Assembly (NCBI GenBank): GCA_003281635.1
Contig: QCBK01000001.1
Coordinates: 1-64,000 of the forward strand
Length of the DNA: 64,000 nt
Direction: 5' to 3'
Origin: Prochlorococcus sp. AG-347-G22
GTDB lineage: Bacteria > Cyanobacteriota > Cyanobacteriia > PCC-6307 > Cyanobiaceae
Below are positions 43,031 through 53,164 of this stretch, in pieces. The stretch's first letter is position 1. Each line of letters starts with the position of its first letter. Below the pieces are notes generated by a model. It made no database searches. It saw nothing but the letters and a program-made list of their open reading frames with translations, and was not told where the DNA came from. The position numbers and the translations under genes are program-made.

Positions 43031-43774
43031 TTAATTTAAAAAATATGAATATAAAATAAGAGCAAAGATAGCAAAAAAAGAAGCAATACTTGTCTGAATA
43101 GCATTTACCAATTCATTACTTAATTTATATTTGTTTTGAAATTTAGCACCAATAATACTCTCAGAAAGTGTTGCTAAGAATCCAGAAACTACAACAACTA
43201 TAAAATGATATTTTGTAGAAATAATTGATAGACGAAACATTATAAAAGCCATAAATATTGATCCCAAAACACTAGCTAATGTTCCTTCTATACTTATCCC
43301 TCCTTCAGTTCCCCTCTCCACCTTTTTAAGTGAAGTAATTAAGTATGTGTCTTTACCAAATCTTTTTCCAATTTCGCTACCGAAAGTATCCGCCAACTTT
43401 GCAGCAAAACTTGCAGCAAAACCTACTTTAAACATCACTACATTGGCAGCATTAAATTTGGTCATAATGGCAAGAAATAATCCTGTAGCTGCTGAGCCCC
43501 ATACATTCTCAGGACCCCTTCTCCCGCCTCTTTTTTCAGCAATTCCTTGTGCTTTTTTAAATTTAAAACCTATTTTGGTAACGAGGGATCCAAATATTAA
43601 ATAAATTACAACTGATATCCATCCCTGCCAAGACAAACATCCCCACAAAATTGTGCCTAAGATGCCTGCACTTACCCAACCACTTTTCGTCATCAAAGGA
43701 ATCCTGGAAAATATATAAATCAAAATAAAATTAATGCAAAAACCTATAAAAAATTGATTTCTAATTAAATCCAT
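43031..43774 (-). CDS. DUF92 / TIGR00297 membrane protein (VTE6-like)
   Basis: 247 aa with about six membrane helices. Family marks: KSGWVSAGILGTILWGCLSW, GRRGPENVWGSAATG, FAASFAAKLADTFGSEIGKRFG and the charged KKVERGTEGGISIEGTLASVLGS. Plant VTE6, of this family, phosphorylates phytyl phosphate in the phytol salvage route to tocopherol and phylloquinone. The same role in Prochlorococcus is inference. Upstream neighbour rsmE starts the minus-strand run. Confidence 0.85.
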   Translation of the reverse strand: MDLIRNQFFIGFCINFILIYIFSRIPLMTKSGWVSAGILGTILWGCLSWQGWISVVIYLIFGSLVTKIGFKFKKAQGIAEKRGGRRGPENVWGSAATGLFLAIMTKFNAANVVMFKVGFAASFAAKLADTFGSEIGKRFGKDTYLITSLKKVERGTEGGISIEGTLASVLGSIFMAFIMFRLSIISTKYHFIVVVVSGFLATLSESIIGAKFQNKYKLSNELVNAIQTSIASFFAIFALILYSYFLN

Positions 43775-43780
43775 ATTTAT

Positions 43781-44554
43781 CTAATTCTTTAATTTCAAAT
43801 CAATTCTCCACTGATTTAGAATTGATGATGCGTTAATACTAGCCGTTGAAGTTCTCAATATAGTGTCGGAAAGCTTAACAAAGGTAATATTTTTTTTTTT
43901 AAAAAAATCAATTTCTTTAGCAGACCAACCTCCTTCAGGACCAATTACATTCCAAAAAATACCTCCTTTTTTATTTCCAAATTCTTGTTGTTTTCTTAAC
44001 CATTGATTTAAGTCATATAGTGTTTCTTCTCTAGTTATGGAAATTGAAACTCTTTCTTGATTATCTCTGCTTTTTAGCCATTCAATAATATCCATTCCAT
44101 TTAAAATAGATGGTTTCCATAATCTCTCACTTTGCTCAACAGCTTCATTGATAATTAAATTCCATCTCAAAAGTTTTCTAGAAAAATTTAAATTTTTGTT
44201 TACCTGTCTTTCTGAAAATAATGGTTGTATATAATCAATTCCTATTTCAGTACACATTTTTAAAATATCCTCAAAACCACTTTTTGGTATAACAACAGCT
44301 ATTCCTAATAAGTGAATTTCTTGTTCTTGAAATAAGTAAGGTTTTTTTGATTTAATTATTTCTAAGCAATCATTTTTAACTTTTATAGCTTTCCATAATG
44401 AACCCTCTCCGTTAGCTATAAATATTTTTTTACCATTTTTTATCCTCATTACTTTATTTAAATAATGAGCCTCTTCTTTAGAAAGTTCTAAATTATTGTT
44501 CTTAATATTTTCAATTCTTTCATGGGAAATAATTAATCTTGTTAAGTCTTCCAT
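43781..44554 (-). CDS. rsmE: 16S rRNA (uracil1498-N3)-methyltransferase RsmE
   Basis: 257 aa SPOUT-class SAM-dependent methyltransferase. An N-terminal PUA-like region (LSKEEAHYLNKVMRIKNGKKIFI) precedes the knot: AVVIPKSGFEDILKMCTEIGI, QPLFSERQV, NEAVEQSERLWKP, WNVIGPEGGWSAKEIDFF and the end LSDTILRTSTASINASSIL. It methylates U1498 of 16S rRNA in the mature 30S subunit. Nine bases from the DUF3531 gene upstream, likely co-transcribed. Confidence 0.94.
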   Translation of the reverse strand: MEDLTRLIISHERIENIKNNNLELSKEEAHYLNKVMRIKNGKKIFIANGEGSLWKAIKVKNDCLEIIKSKKPYLFQEQEIHLLGIAVVIPKSGFEDILKMCTEIGIDYIQPLFSERQVNKNLNFSRKLLRWNLIINEAVEQSERLWKPSILNGMDIIEWLKSRDNQERVSISITREETLYDLNQWLRKQQEFGNKKGGIFWNVIGPEGGWSAKEIDFFKKKNITFVKLSDTILRTSTASINASSILNQWRIDLKLKN

Positions 44555-44563
44555 CTAAAACAC

Positions 44564-45007
44564 TTAATCTTTGAAAACTAAATCTTCATGTTCTTCAACT
44601 GACCAATCATTATTTTCACCCCCAATAATTAACTCTTCAATTTTTACATAATTATTTGATATCTCATTCAAAGAATTAATTAATATATCTATTGAAATGG
44701 AGTCTGAAGTTCCAAAATCAACCCAACATCTTCCCCAAAGATTTTGATATTCCATAATTCCTAAATTATGCATTAAGGCTGGAAGAGATGCATTTTTTTG
44801 GTCATTATCATAGGACATCCAACTTAGATCGGAACCCTCTTCATGAGTTTGCAAATTTTCAGAATTAAATCCACCTAACCTTCCTAAAACGTACCAACTA
44901 TCAAAAACACCATCTAAATAATTTTTTTCGTCTTGAGTTGGTGATTCTGAAAACCTGATCCATATCCAACAATTAAAAGGATCAACTTCCCTAAAAATAA
45001 TATTCAT
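44564..45007 (-). CDS. DUF3531 family protein
   Basis: 147 aa soluble protein. REVDPFNCWIWIRF, LDGVFDSWYVLGRLGGFNSENLQ and WGRCWVDFGTSD are characteristic of the cyanobacterial/plastid DUF3531 family (function unknown). The C-terminus is acidic with an NNDWSVEEHED end. It forms a minus-strand pair with rsmE; divergent from the ABC ATPase gene. Confidence 0.85.
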   Translation of the reverse strand: MNIIFREVDPFNCWIWIRFSESPTQDEKNYLDGVFDSWYVLGRLGGFNSENLQTHEEGSDLSWMSYDNDQKNASLPALMHNLGIMEYQNLWGRCWVDFGTSDSISIDILINSLNEISNNYVKIEELIIGGENNDWSVEEHEDLVFKD

Positions 45008-45090
45008 ATTGATTAATATCTTTTTAGATCTACAGCTATTATAAGTAAGTTATTACTAGATTCAAATTCATACCTATAACTTAATTAATA

Positions 45091-45738
45091 ATGCTTGATT
45101 TAAAAGAAATATCTTATCAACCCCAAACTGGTGAAAGAAAAATAATAGACAATTTAAATTTAAAAGTTCATGAAAATGAAATCATTTTAATTTGCGGCAA
45201 TAGTGGTTCTGGGAAAACAACACTACTCGAAATAATAAGCGGATTAACAAATCCGCAAAAGGGGAAAATTACTTGGAAGAATAAAATTTTGTCTTCTAGA
45301 CAAAGAAGATGGTTTTGTGGAGTAGTGTTCCAATTTCCTGAAAGATATTTTATAGGTACTACCATTGGTAAAGAATTAAAAATAGGCCATAAATCTATAA
45401 GAGAAAAAAATATAGAAATAGTTTTAAATAAAGTTGGTTTAAAAAAAATTAATCTGACTCAACCACCAGAACAGCTTAGTGGCGGACAACAAAGGCGGTT
45501 AGCTGTAGCAGTTCAACTACTTAGAAACCCCTCAATTCTTTTACTTGATGAACCAACTGCTGGATTAGACTATTCAATGAGAAATGATGTGAAGAATTTA
45601 ATTCTTGATTTAAAAAATAAAAATACAATTATTATTGTTACTCATGAACCTGCCTTATTTGAGGAAATTCCTTCTAGGATATTATTCTTGGAAAAAGGGA
45701 AAATCAAAAATTTCATGAAAGAAAATCATGCAGGATAG
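45091..45738 (+). CDS. ABC transporter ATP-binding protein, partner unknown
   Basis: 215 aa single ABC domain. Walker [10 protein letters not shown]-loop [10 protein letters not shown], signature LSGGQQRR, Walker B ILLLDEP with TAGLD, and [22 protein letters not shown] is reminiscent of ECF-type or cobalt/biotin transporter ATPases (EcfA/CbiO) and of chloroplast NAP-type proteins. No permease gene is adjacent. Its end overlaps hslO by 11 bases, so the two are co-expressed. Confidence 0.85.
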   Translation: MLDLKEISYQPQTGERKIIDNLNLKVHENEIILICGNSGSGKTTLLEIISGLTNPQKGKITWKNKILSSRQRRWFCGVVFQFPERYFIGTTIGKELKIGHKSIREKNIEIVLNKVGLKKINLTQPPEQLSGGQQRRLAVAVQLLRNPSILLLDEPTAGLDYSMRNDVKNLILDLKNKNTIIIVTHEPALFEEIPSRILFLEKGKIKNFMKENHAG

Positions 45739-46630
45739 GATAGTACGGGCTACTGCAGCCAATGGAGGGATAAGATTAGTTGCGGTCTTAACAACAGAAT
45801 CTTCTTTAGAAGCAAAAAAAAGACACGGCCTTTCTTATTTAACCACCTGTATCTTAGGCAGAGCATTTAGTGCTTCACTGCTTTTAGCAAGCTCGATGAA
45901 GATAATGCATGGGAGAGTTACTTTAAGAGTTAGATCTGACGGACCTTTAAAAGGATTACTAGTTGATGCTGGTAGAGATGGGAAAGTTAGGGGTTATGTA
46001 GGGAATCCTAATTTAGAATTAGATCTAGTCAAAATGAGCAATAATAAATATTCTTTTGATTTTACAAAAGCTTTAGGTACAGGATATCTAAATGTTTCTA
46101 GAGATAGTGGGTTTGGAGAACCCTTTACAAGCACTGTTGAATTAGTAAATGGAAATATTGCTGAAGACTTAGCTTCATATTTATATCATTCAGAGCAAAC
46201 TCCCTCTGCTGTATTTATTGGAGAAAAAATTCAAAATAAAAGTGTTATTTGTAGTGGTGGATTATTAGCTCAAGTTCTACCTAAAAAAGATACTGACCCT
46301 CTACTTGTCTCACTACTTGAAGAAAGGTGTAAAGAAATTAATTCTTTCAGCCAAGACCTATTTAAGTCAAAAGATAATCTTCTTTCGTTAATTAGAAGTA
46401 TATTTCCCGATATTGACGATAAATCAATCTCTGAAAAAGCTCGTTCCCAAGAAGTGAGTTTTAAATGCAAGTGTTCCAAACAAAGAAGTTTAAATGCGAT
46501 GAAAATGCTTGATAAGAGCGAGTTAGAGGATATTCTCAAGAAAGATGGCAAAGCAGAGTTGGTTTGTGAATTCTGTAAGAATAAATATCTTATAAATTAT
46601 GAAGAAATTAAATCGATGATAGAAAATTAA
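45728..46630 (+). CDS. hslO: redox-regulated chaperone Hsp33
   Basis: 300 aa. N-terminal domain with [29 protein letters not shown], and [23 protein letters not shown]. The zinc-binding C-terminal redox switch has CKC (FKCKCSKQR) and CxxC (CEFCKNKY). Oxidation forms disulphides, releases zinc and activates holdase activity under oxidative stress. The gene overlaps the upstream ABC ATPase. Confidence 0.95.
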   Translation: MQDRIVRATAANGGIRLVAVLTTESSLEAKKRHGLSYLTTCILGRAFSASLLLASSMKIMHGRVTLRVRSDGPLKGLLVDAGRDGKVRGYVGNPNLELDLVKMSNNKYSFDFTKALGTGYLNVSRDSGFGEPFTSTVELVNGNIAEDLASYLYHSEQTPSAVFIGEKIQNKSVICSGGLLAQVLPKKDTDPLLVSLLEERCKEINSFSQDLFKSKDNLLSLIRSIFPDIDDKSISEKARSQEVSFKCKCSKQRSLNAMKMLDKSELEDILKKDGKAELVCEFCKNKYLINYEEIKSMIEN

Positions 46631-47305
46631 TCATAAAAAAATTACACCTAGCCATAAAATAACCATTGCTGGAATACTTTGAATTTTCTGTATTGGTAAA
46701 GAGTTGTTTGATACTTCCTGAATGAAGGAATTATTTTCAAGCAATCCACCAAATATTAATCCTATCGAGAGGAAGGTAACACTCCAACCCAGAGAACCTA
46801 TAAATTTTTTCCCAGATTTAATTTGAGTATAGGTAAGTATAAGTGTTGAGATAGAGAGTAAAAGTCTATTATTAGAGTCTGGACTGATAAATAACAAAAT
46901 TAAAAATAATAGTCCAACAGATATTTTTATTGAAAGATTATCAAATGAGGGGGCGGTTATTTTTGGCAGACTATACTGACTTGAGTTCTTAGAGTTATTA
47001 TTTAAATTTTTTATCTTAGAAAGCAGTGGGAAATTATTATCGGTAAATTGATTAATTTGTTTTTCTTTTTTTGAGGCACTCACAGCTTCATAGCTTACAT
47101 TTCCTGATTGCCTAGCTTTCAAACTCCCCATGAGTAATTGATCAAAGGAAGATTCTATTTTCGCTTTTAAAATTAAATCTTCTCCAGCCTCTTCAACTTT
47201 AATATCTCTAGCCTTCTGAATATCCTCAAAAGCAGCACCTTCATTTACACCTAAAATTTCATAAGGTGATTTTTCGTTATTGTTTTTACTACTGTTTGAA
47301 TCCAA
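46631..47305 (-). CDS. CPP1-like (DUF3353) J-like membrane protein
   Basis: 224 aa. An N-terminal J-like region (SPYEILGVNEGAAFEDIQKARD) lacks the HPD tripeptide of true J-domains. About four membrane helices fill the C-terminal half. It fits the CPP1 family; the plant relative CPP1/CDF1 helps stabilise light-dependent protochlorophyllide oxidoreductase. That role is plausible here but inferred. Convergent with hslO, immediately adjacent. Confidence 0.85.
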   Translation of the reverse strand: MDSNSSKNNNEKSPYEILGVNEGAAFEDIQKARDIKVEEAGEDLILKAKIESSFDQLLMGSLKARQSGNVSYEAVSASKKEKQINQFTDNNFPLLSKIKNLNNNSKNSSQYSLPKITAPSFDNLSIKISVGLLFLILLFISPDSNNRLLLSISTLILTYTQIKSGKKFIGSLGWSVTFLSIGLIFGGLLENNSFIQEVSNNSLPIQKIQSIPAMVILWLGVIFL

Positions 47306-47356
47306 AATTTTTTACTAATGTTAACAGATTAGCTAATTTTATAATCCATTAAGACT

Positions 47357-48994
47357 TTATAAAACAATTGGTTCGACTCCACTAACAACGGGAGCCACTT
47401 TTTTTAAAGTTAATTGATTATTGTCTTCAACAAATTGATTTAGATTCCACTCATTTTTGAACAGAATAACTGGCCTATTCCAACAATCTTTAACTATTTT
47501 ACAATTGAATATTCTGCCTATATTTTCAATGGCTGGCCATCCATCAGAAATCCATCTAGCCAATTGATATGGCATTGCTTCAAGATTTGCATCTACACCA
47601 TATTCACTTTTTAATCTGTGAGTGACTACCTCCAACTGCAATTGACCAACAGCTGCGAGTATGGGGTCTCTTTTGCTCTCATCAAAGTCATAAAGAATTT
47701 GAACAGCACCTTCTTCTCGAAGTTCATTAACACCCTTTCTAAAATTTTTAAATGCTGAGGGATTTGGATTTCTTAGCCAGCTGAATATTTCAGGACTAAA
47801 GGATGGTATGCCCTCATATTCCAAATGAGCACCAGTATAAAGAGTATCTCCAATAGAAAACATACCTGGATTATTTAAACCAATCACATCTCCAGGATAT
47901 GCATCATCAACTACTTCTCTATCTTGCCCAAATATTTTTTGTGGTCTTGATAATCTGATTGTTTTCCCAGTTCTGGAATGTTTAACTGACATATCCTTTT
48001 CAAATTTGCCACTACAAACTCTTATAAAAGCAACCCTATCTCTGTGCTTTGGATCCATATTTGCCTGAAGCTTAAAAACAAACCCACTAAATTCATCACT
48101 TGCAGGTTCAATATCCCCTTTATTACTATTTCTTGAAGTTGGTTTTTGTGCCATTTTTAAAAAACTATCTAAAAATGGTCTTACACCAAAATTAGTCATG
48201 GCAGATCCAAAGAAAACTGGGGTTAAAGAGCCATTAAAAACTTTTTCTTTTTCAAATTTCGATCCTGCCTCATCAAGAACCTCCAATTCTTCAAGTGAGT
48301 TTTCGAGTAAATCTCTCTCTACATATTTTGATAACTCTTTATCTTCAAGACTTAATCTTTTCTCATTCGATTGTTTTCCTCTCACGGCTTTATCAAATAA
48401 AATCACCTCTCTCGAAAATCTATCAATAACCCCTCTAAATTCCTCGCCACTCCCAATTGGCCAGTTAATAGGTAAAGTATTTAACCCAAGTTCTGATTCA
48501 ATTTCATCAAGTAAAGAAAATGGCTCTCTTCCAGGTCTATCCATTTTATTTATGAAAGTAAATATTGGTATTTTTCGCATCTTGCAAACTTCAAACAATT
48601 TTCTAGTTTGAGGTTCTAGTCCTTTAGCCGCATCTTCCAACATAACTGCATTATCAGCAGCAGCTAATGTTCTATAAGTATCTTCAGAGAAATCTTGGTG
48701 TCCTGGAGTATCTAATAGATTGACTACTGATCTTTCATATTCAAATTGCAATACAGTTGATGTAATAGAAATTCCTCTTTGTTTCTCAAGTTCCATCCAG
48801 TCTGAGGTAGCTTTTCTCTGATTACCCCTAGCTTTTACTGCTCCTGCCTGTTGAATGGCACCTCCATACAAAAGAAGTTTCTCAGTAAGAGTTGTTTTCC
48901 CAGCATCTGGATGTGAAATAATAGCAAAATTTCTTCTTTTATTTACCGCATCCAGTATTTCTTGATTATTTAGAATTTTAGTATCTAAGCTCAT
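47357..48994 (-). CDS. prfC: peptide chain release factor 3 (RF3)
   Basis: 545 aa translational GTPase that recycles RF1/RF2 from the ribosome. G motifs: [15 protein letters not shown] (G1), RGISITSTV (G2), DTPGHQDF (G3), NKMDRPGR (G4) and GSAMTNFGV (G5). RF3-specific [27 protein letters not shown] and QLQLEVV follow. Full length. Confidence 0.96.
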   Translation of the reverse strand: MSLDTKILNNQEILDAVNKRRNFAIISHPDAGKTTLTEKLLLYGGAIQQAGAVKARGNQRKATSDWMELEKQRGISITSTVLQFEYERSVVNLLDTPGHQDFSEDTYRTLAAADNAVMLEDAAKGLEPQTRKLFEVCKMRKIPIFTFINKMDRPGREPFSLLDEIESELGLNTLPINWPIGSGEEFRGVIDRFSREVILFDKAVRGKQSNEKRLSLEDKELSKYVERDLLENSLEELEVLDEAGSKFEKEKVFNGSLTPVFFGSAMTNFGVRPFLDSFLKMAQKPTSRNSNKGDIEPASDEFSGFVFKLQANMDPKHRDRVAFIRVCSGKFEKDMSVKHSRTGKTIRLSRPQKIFGQDREVVDDAYPGDVIGLNNPGMFSIGDTLYTGAHLEYEGIPSFSPEIFSWLRNPNPSAFKNFRKGVNELREEGAVQILYDFDESKRDPILAAVGQLQLEVVTHRLKSEYGVDANLEAMPYQLARWISDGWPAIENIGRIFNCKIVKDCWNRPVILFKNEWNLNQFVEDNNQLTLKKVAPVVSGVEPIVL

Positions 48995-49025
48995 TTATAT
49001 AATATAAGCGTCTTTCAATCAGTTC

Positions 49026-49721
49026 TTAAACATTACCATAGACTATTAAATAATTATCACCTTCTTCAAACACATCTAAAGAGGATAGATCATTCTCTAA
49101 AGTGAAATTTTTTAACTCTTTAAAAGTATAAGAAGCTCTTAAGGATGCATAATAATCATTTGTTAAAATCTCATTATATTTTTTTGAACATTGTGCTTTG
49201 AGTTCTAAAGCAGAATTCTCATCTAATGGCCTTTTTAAATCCTTATGAAAATTTACAGTGATACTACTAGACAAACTTCTTATGGTGTTGAAAAAATCTT
49301 CAATATTAGTAATGTGATGAATCAAACTGTTGCTTACAAGCAAACTAATTCTTTTTTTAAGAAAGAAATTATTTGATTTAATTTCTTTGATGTCAGAACA
49401 AATGTAGCGCAAATTTTTTAATTTTTTTTGATTAGTAGAAATACTTTTATTATATTCTGCTCTCAAAATCATCTCTTTAGAACCATCTATTCCAACTACT
49501 TCAGTATCAGGCCATTTTATTGCTAACTTCTCCGAAATATTTCCTGGGCCGCATCCTAAATCAACTATTAAATCTTTTTCACCTAAAGAAATATTTTTTC
49601 TCAAAAGATAATAATTTATTTGATTTATTAGATTAACTTCCCCTTCTGAAAAATCAGCTTCGTCATAAGAAATGACCTGCTCTTTTTCTACCATTAATTC
49701 AGGTTCAGGGATTCTTTCCAT
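49026..49721 (-). CDS. class I SAM-dependent methyltransferase
   Basis: 231 aa. SAM-binding motif I VDLGCGPGNISEKLA, motif II GIDGSKEMI, and a LVSNSLIHHITNIEDFF acidic loop/post region like small-molecule or tRNA methyltransferases. No further domain. The substrate is not inferable. It lies 31 bases upstream of prfC's start on the same strand. Confidence 0.82.
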   Translation of the reverse strand: MERIPEPELMVEKEQVISYDEADFSEGEVNLINQINYYLLRKNISLGEKDLIVDLGCGPGNISEKLAIKWPDTEVVGIDGSKEMILRAEYNKSISTNQKKLKNLRYICSDIKEIKSNNFFLKKRISLLVSNSLIHHITNIEDFFNTIRSLSSSITVNFHKDLKRPLDENSALELKAQCSKKYNEILTNDYYASLRASYTFKELKNFTLENDLSSLDVFEEGDNYLIVYGNV

Positions 49722-49856
49722 ATCCTTTCTTGAAACAAAGATTTCATATTAAACATAATTCTACACAAACCGTTAAATAGTGGTAAGAATGGTTGCAGAC
49801 GCCACAGGTAGAGTTATTCTTCCAGTACGGGTTATTTACATACGTTTTTTTTTATC

Positions 49857-52190
49857 GTGACTATTGCACCAAATAAAGCTTCTTCACAGAGCAATTCCAA
49901 TAATCTTAAAAAAGATGATTTTCCAAAGACTGCGCCAGCTGCTTATCCAGTTTTTTTCAGATCTTACAGTAGAAAAACTTCATCTGGCAAAAGGGAGAAC
50001 TGGGGCGAAGTAGGCGAAAGGAATTTATCGGGATTAAAAGAATTAGGAAAACTTTCTGATGAAGAATTGATCCTAATGAGAGAGATGCAAAGTAACCAAA
50101 AAGCCCAACCCTCAGGAAGATGGTTATGGATAGGAGGAACGCCTTGGATTAATAAGAACCAAAATTTCTCAGGAGCATACAATTGTACCTCAACAAACTT
50201 AATTGATTGGGAAGCCTTCGCATTAATGATGGACTTAGCAATGATGGGGTGTGGAACAGGTGCAATAATTGAACCTCATTTTATAAATAATCTTCCTACG
50301 GTAATTAACAAAATAAATATTAAATCAGTCAGTGAAGTTGGAATAACTCCTAAAGATCAAAGAGAAGAAAAGTCATCACTAGAAATCAAAGGAAAAGATC
50401 TTCACATCAAAGTTGGAGATAGCAGAAGAGGCTGGGTTGATAGCTACAAATATCTTCTTGAGGCATCAAGTAATGAAAATCTTGAAAGAGAAATTGATGT
50501 TTATATAGATTTGGAAGATATTAGACCTGCTGGAGAATCATTAAAAGGTTTTGGTGGGATGGCAAATCCTATTAAATTGAAAGATCTCTACTCCAGAGTC
50601 GCCTCGCTTCTTGGGAAGGCCATAGGCAGGAAATTAAGTACAGTAGAGTGTTGTTTATTAATTGATGAAGCTGCCGTAACTATAGTTGCTGGAAATATAA
50701 GAAGAAGTGCTGGAATGAGACAATTTGCTTCAGATGATAAGGAGGCAGCATCTGCAAAAGAGAATCTATGGAGTCAAGATGTAAATGGTAATTGGAGAAT
50801 AGATCCTGAAAAAGATGCCCTCAGGATGGCTAATCATACCAGGGTATACCATACAAAACCCTCATACCAAACTGTTTTGGATGCCGTAACAAAACAATTC
50901 CATTCAGGTGAGGGAGCTATTCAATTTGCCCCAGAAGCAATCGCAAGGTCAAATGCAGATATTCTCAAAGATGATGAATTGAGAAAGGAATTTATTGAAA
51001 TCTACTCAGAACAAGGTAAGGATGAAGCAAGAAATTGGATAAATAGTAGTTATGGCCCATTCTCTGAAGAAGAGCTTGATCACAGGATGAGCAGATATGG
51101 ACTTAACCCCTGTGGGGAGATCTTGGGAAATGATTTTCACTGCAATTTAGCTGAAGTTCATTTAAATCAGATTGATCCAGGGGATTTTGAAGAGCAAAAA
51201 AAAGCTTTTAAAGCAGCAGCTCTTTCTGTAGCATGCTTACTTAATCATGAATTTGAAGTTGAGCGTTACAGAAAAAGTAGAGAATATGACCCTATTGTCG
51301 GTGTAAGTTTCACTGGACTATTTGATTTTTGTGTTCATGCTTTTGGTACGCCATGGTTGAAGTGGTGGGAAGCAGGAAGACCAAATAGCGAAGAAGGAAA
51401 GGCTTTCAAGGAAAAAGAAGCTAAATTCCTTGATTCCTGGAGAAAAATAGTAAAAGAAACTGTCTGGGAATATTGTGATAAACATAATCTAAGAAGACCA
51501 AATCGATGTACAACTGTTCAGCCAGCTGGTACTAAAAGTCTTTTAACAGGGGCAGCTCCAGGTTGGCATCCGCCAAAAGCTCAAAGATTTATTAGAAGAA
51601 TAACTTTCAGGAAAAATGATCCAATTGCTTTAGCATGCATGGATTATGGTTACTCAGTTGTTCCATCTCAATCTGATAAAGATGAGAATGGATGCTTACT
51701 TGATAATCCATTTGATCCAAGATGTACAGAATGGTTGGTTGAAATCCCTACAGAAGTTAGCTGGGCAAATATAGAGGGCGCAGATCAAATAGACATCAAT
51801 AATTTCTCAGCATTAGCCCAATTTGACTTTTATATGCAGGTGCAGAAATTTTACACAGAGCATAACACCTCTGCAACTGTAGAATTTAGAGAAGATGAAA
51901 TCGAGGATCTAGCGAAAGCTATTCATAATGCAATTGATAATAATGAAGGATATATTTCAGCAGCATTACTAGCTCGATTTAGTGCCAACGCAACTTTCCC
52001 GAGATTGCCTTTTGAACCCATAAATAAAGACGAATATACATCATTACAAAATAAAGTAATAGAGAGGAAAGTTAATAACGATTTCTTTGATGCTCTTAAT
52101 AAATATGATGTTGGAGAACTATCTGAAGCTGGGCCAGCTGGGTGCGATTCAGATAAGTGCTTGCTTCCTCTGACTAAACCGAAAGAATAA
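49857..52190 (+). CDS. nrdJ: adenosylcobalamin-dependent ribonucleotide reductase (class II)
   Basis: 777 aa. It reduces ribonucleotides to deoxyribonucleotides with a B12-derived thiyl radical. Motifs: PAAYPVFFRSYSR near the N-terminus, SGAYNCTSTNLIDW with the first redox Cys, NIRRSAGMRQFAS, the substrate-site NPCGEI with radical Cys, TTVQPAGTKSLLTGAAPGWHPPKA, and C-terminal redox Cys in GPAGCDSDKCLLPL. This monomeric type matches the Lactobacillus leichmannii-like triphosphate reductase. Start at GTG 49857 (MTIAPNKASS). No B12 riboswitch is evident in the 135-base leader. The only RNR seen in the window. Confidence 0.96.
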   Translation: MTIAPNKASSQSNSNNLKKDDFPKTAPAAYPVFFRSYSRKTSSGKRENWGEVGERNLSGLKELGKLSDEELILMREMQSNQKAQPSGRWLWIGGTPWINKNQNFSGAYNCTSTNLIDWEAFALMMDLAMMGCGTGAIIEPHFINNLPTVINKINIKSVSEVGITPKDQREEKSSLEIKGKDLHIKVGDSRRGWVDSYKYLLEASSNENLEREIDVYIDLEDIRPAGESLKGFGGMANPIKLKDLYSRVASLLGKAIGRKLSTVECCLLIDEAAVTIVAGNIRRSAGMRQFASDDKEAASAKENLWSQDVNGNWRIDPEKDALRMANHTRVYHTKPSYQTVLDAVTKQFHSGEGAIQFAPEAIARSNADILKDDELRKEFIEIYSEQGKDEARNWINSSYGPFSEEELDHRMSRYGLNPCGEILGNDFHCNLAEVHLNQIDPGDFEEQKKAFKAAALSVACLLNHEFEVERYRKSREYDPIVGVSFTGLFDFCVHAFGTPWLKWWEAGRPNSEEGKAFKEKEAKFLDSWRKIVKETVWEYCDKHNLRRPNRCTTVQPAGTKSLLTGAAPGWHPPKAQRFIRRITFRKNDPIALACMDYGYSVVPSQSDKDENGCLLDNPFDPRCTEWLVEIPTEVSWANIEGADQIDINNFSALAQFDFYMQVQKFYTEHNTSATVEFREDEIEDLAKAIHNAIDNNEGYISAALLARFSANATFPRLPFEPINKDEYTSLQNKVIERKVNNDFFDALNKYDVGELSEAGPAGCDSDKCLLPLTKPKE

Positions 52191-52278
52191 GTTTTAAATT
52201 ATTTGTAAATAAAATATATAAATTAGTTTTTAAAAATATAATTTATGGCTACCTCTTAAATAGGGACATAAATTTTTT

Positions 52279-52545
52279 ATGACATTAAGCTTAAATATTG
52301 GAAACTTATTTAATGATTCTTCTAGTCATGCTTTAGTTGATGAGCTAAGAAAAAGGACCTCAGAAGAAGAAATATTAGACTTTGAAGAAAAATTTAACTC
52401 CAAAAATGAAAAAAATCTACACATCTATATATGTAGATTTCTAAAAAATAGATCAATATCTAGGGGACTTGCCTCTAAATGGCTCGTAACAATGATCAAA
52501 AACAAAGAATCAAAAATTGATGCTTTGCAAAAATTAAATAATTAA
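52279..52545 (+). CDS. 88-aa hypothetical protein
   Basis: A soluble helical protein: SHALVDELRKRTSEEEILDFEEKF, then YICRFLKNRSISRGLASKWLVTMI. The pattern suggests a compact helical bundle with a basic patch. I do not recognise the family. It overlaps the end of a convergent minus-strand gene by four bases. Confidence 0.6.
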   Translation: MTLSLNIGNLFNDSSSHALVDELRKRTSEEEILDFEEKFNSKNEKNLHIYICRFLKNRSISRGLASKWLVTMIKNKESKIDALQKLNN

Positions 52546-52736
52546 GTAAGCCCTGAAAGTTTCCACAGAGCAATTCCAAAAATTGAGAACCCCATAATAA
52601 AAGTAAAAGCCAAAGCATTTACTAATTGAACCTTATCATTCATTCTGTTTGCGAATGGTAGTAATTGAGCAAATAATGGAGTCTCTTCAACTATTGCAGA
52701 TTTTTTTACTGTAGGTTTTTTGCTTCTAGAAAACAT
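52542..52736 (-). CDS. 64-aa single-pass membrane protein
   Basis: A basic N-terminus (MFSRSKKPTVKKSA), an amphipathic middle (FAQLLPFANRMNDKVQLVNAL) and one C-terminal hydrophobic helix (FTFIMGFSIFGIALWKL). It resembles short thylakoid proteins in size and topology, but I cannot identify it. Convergent with the preceding gene. Confidence 0.65.
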   Translation of the reverse strand: MFSRSKKPTVKKSAIVEETPLFAQLLPFANRMNDKVQLVNALAFTFIMGFSIFGIALWKLSGLT

Positions 52737-52933
52737 AAAACAAATTTTATAATCCTAAGAATTTTACATTTAAAAGTTCATTAAATAAAAAATACTTGTC
52801 AAAAACGAACAAAATGTAACCTGTAGGTAAATACATAGGCATAATGTATAAATATTTTTAGCAGAAACATAATCTATAATTGATATATTAAGTTTATTTG
52901 TTAAAGAGCTAGACAAATAATTTTCTTGGATGT

Positions 52934-53040
52934 TATTATAAATTTGTAGCAACCGCTACCAAAACGTTCAACTTGCCTTTAGCAAGCCGCAAATCGACTT
53001 AAGCCAAGGAACGGGGACTTAAGCGAAACCGGAGCACAAA
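52934..53040 (+). promoter_or_regulatory. promoter -10 and glutamine-riboswitch-like leader (downstream-peptide type)
   Basis: A -10 like TATTAT (52934-52939) precedes a GC-richer, structured leader from about 52945. P1: CGTTC (52965) pairs with GAACG (53009-53013, within AAGGAACGG). Inner hairpins are GTAGC/GCTAC and CTTGC/GCAAG. CGUUCA...GGAACG and a position directly before a short ORF match the glnA/downstream-peptide class of glutamine aptamers known from marine picocyanobacteria. GACTTAAGC occurs twice and could form an alternative helix around GGAACG. The class call is from hand inspection. Confidence 0.65.
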
Positions 53041-53042
53041 AA

Positions 53043-53144
53043 ATGACTCTAATTTACAGAGGACAAAAGTACGTCCAGAACAAAGAAGCAGCTAAGAAGC
53101 AGCATAATGAACTAACTTACAGAGGTAAAGCTTATACAAGCTAG
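53043..53144 (+). CDS. 33-aa DUF4278 protein (PirA-like) under riboswitch control
   Basis: MTLIYRGQKYVQNKEAA followed by ELTYRGKAYTS: two YRG-centred half-repeats (LIYRGQKYV and LTYRGKAY) typical of DUF4278. GGAG lies eight bases before the ATG, at the end of the structured leader. In Synechocystis the DUF4278 protein PirA binds PII and restrains arginine synthesis, and picocyanobacterial homologues are reported behind glutamine riboswitches. The same role here is inference from that family and context. A strong terminator follows. Confidence 0.75.
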   Translation: MTLIYRGQKYVQNKEAAKKQHNELTYRGKAYTS

Positions 53145-53164
53145 TTTGTTCAACCATTAAGGAG

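Noticed and set aside
49722-49856. Possible B12 riboswitch before nrdJ, and the 23-codon ORF starting at 49789
   Set aside because: The leader is too short for a cobalamin aptamer and lacks its conserved boxes; the small ORF has no supporting signal.
52822-52835. Possible NtcA site TGTA-N6-TACA upstream of the riboswitch
   Set aside because: NtcA needs GTA-N8-TAC; the spacing here is six, so it is only a chance palindrome.
52770-52952. Minus-strand 60-aa ORF upstream of the riboswitch
   Set aside because: AT-rich low-complexity sequence overlapping the promoter region of the DUF4278 transcript.
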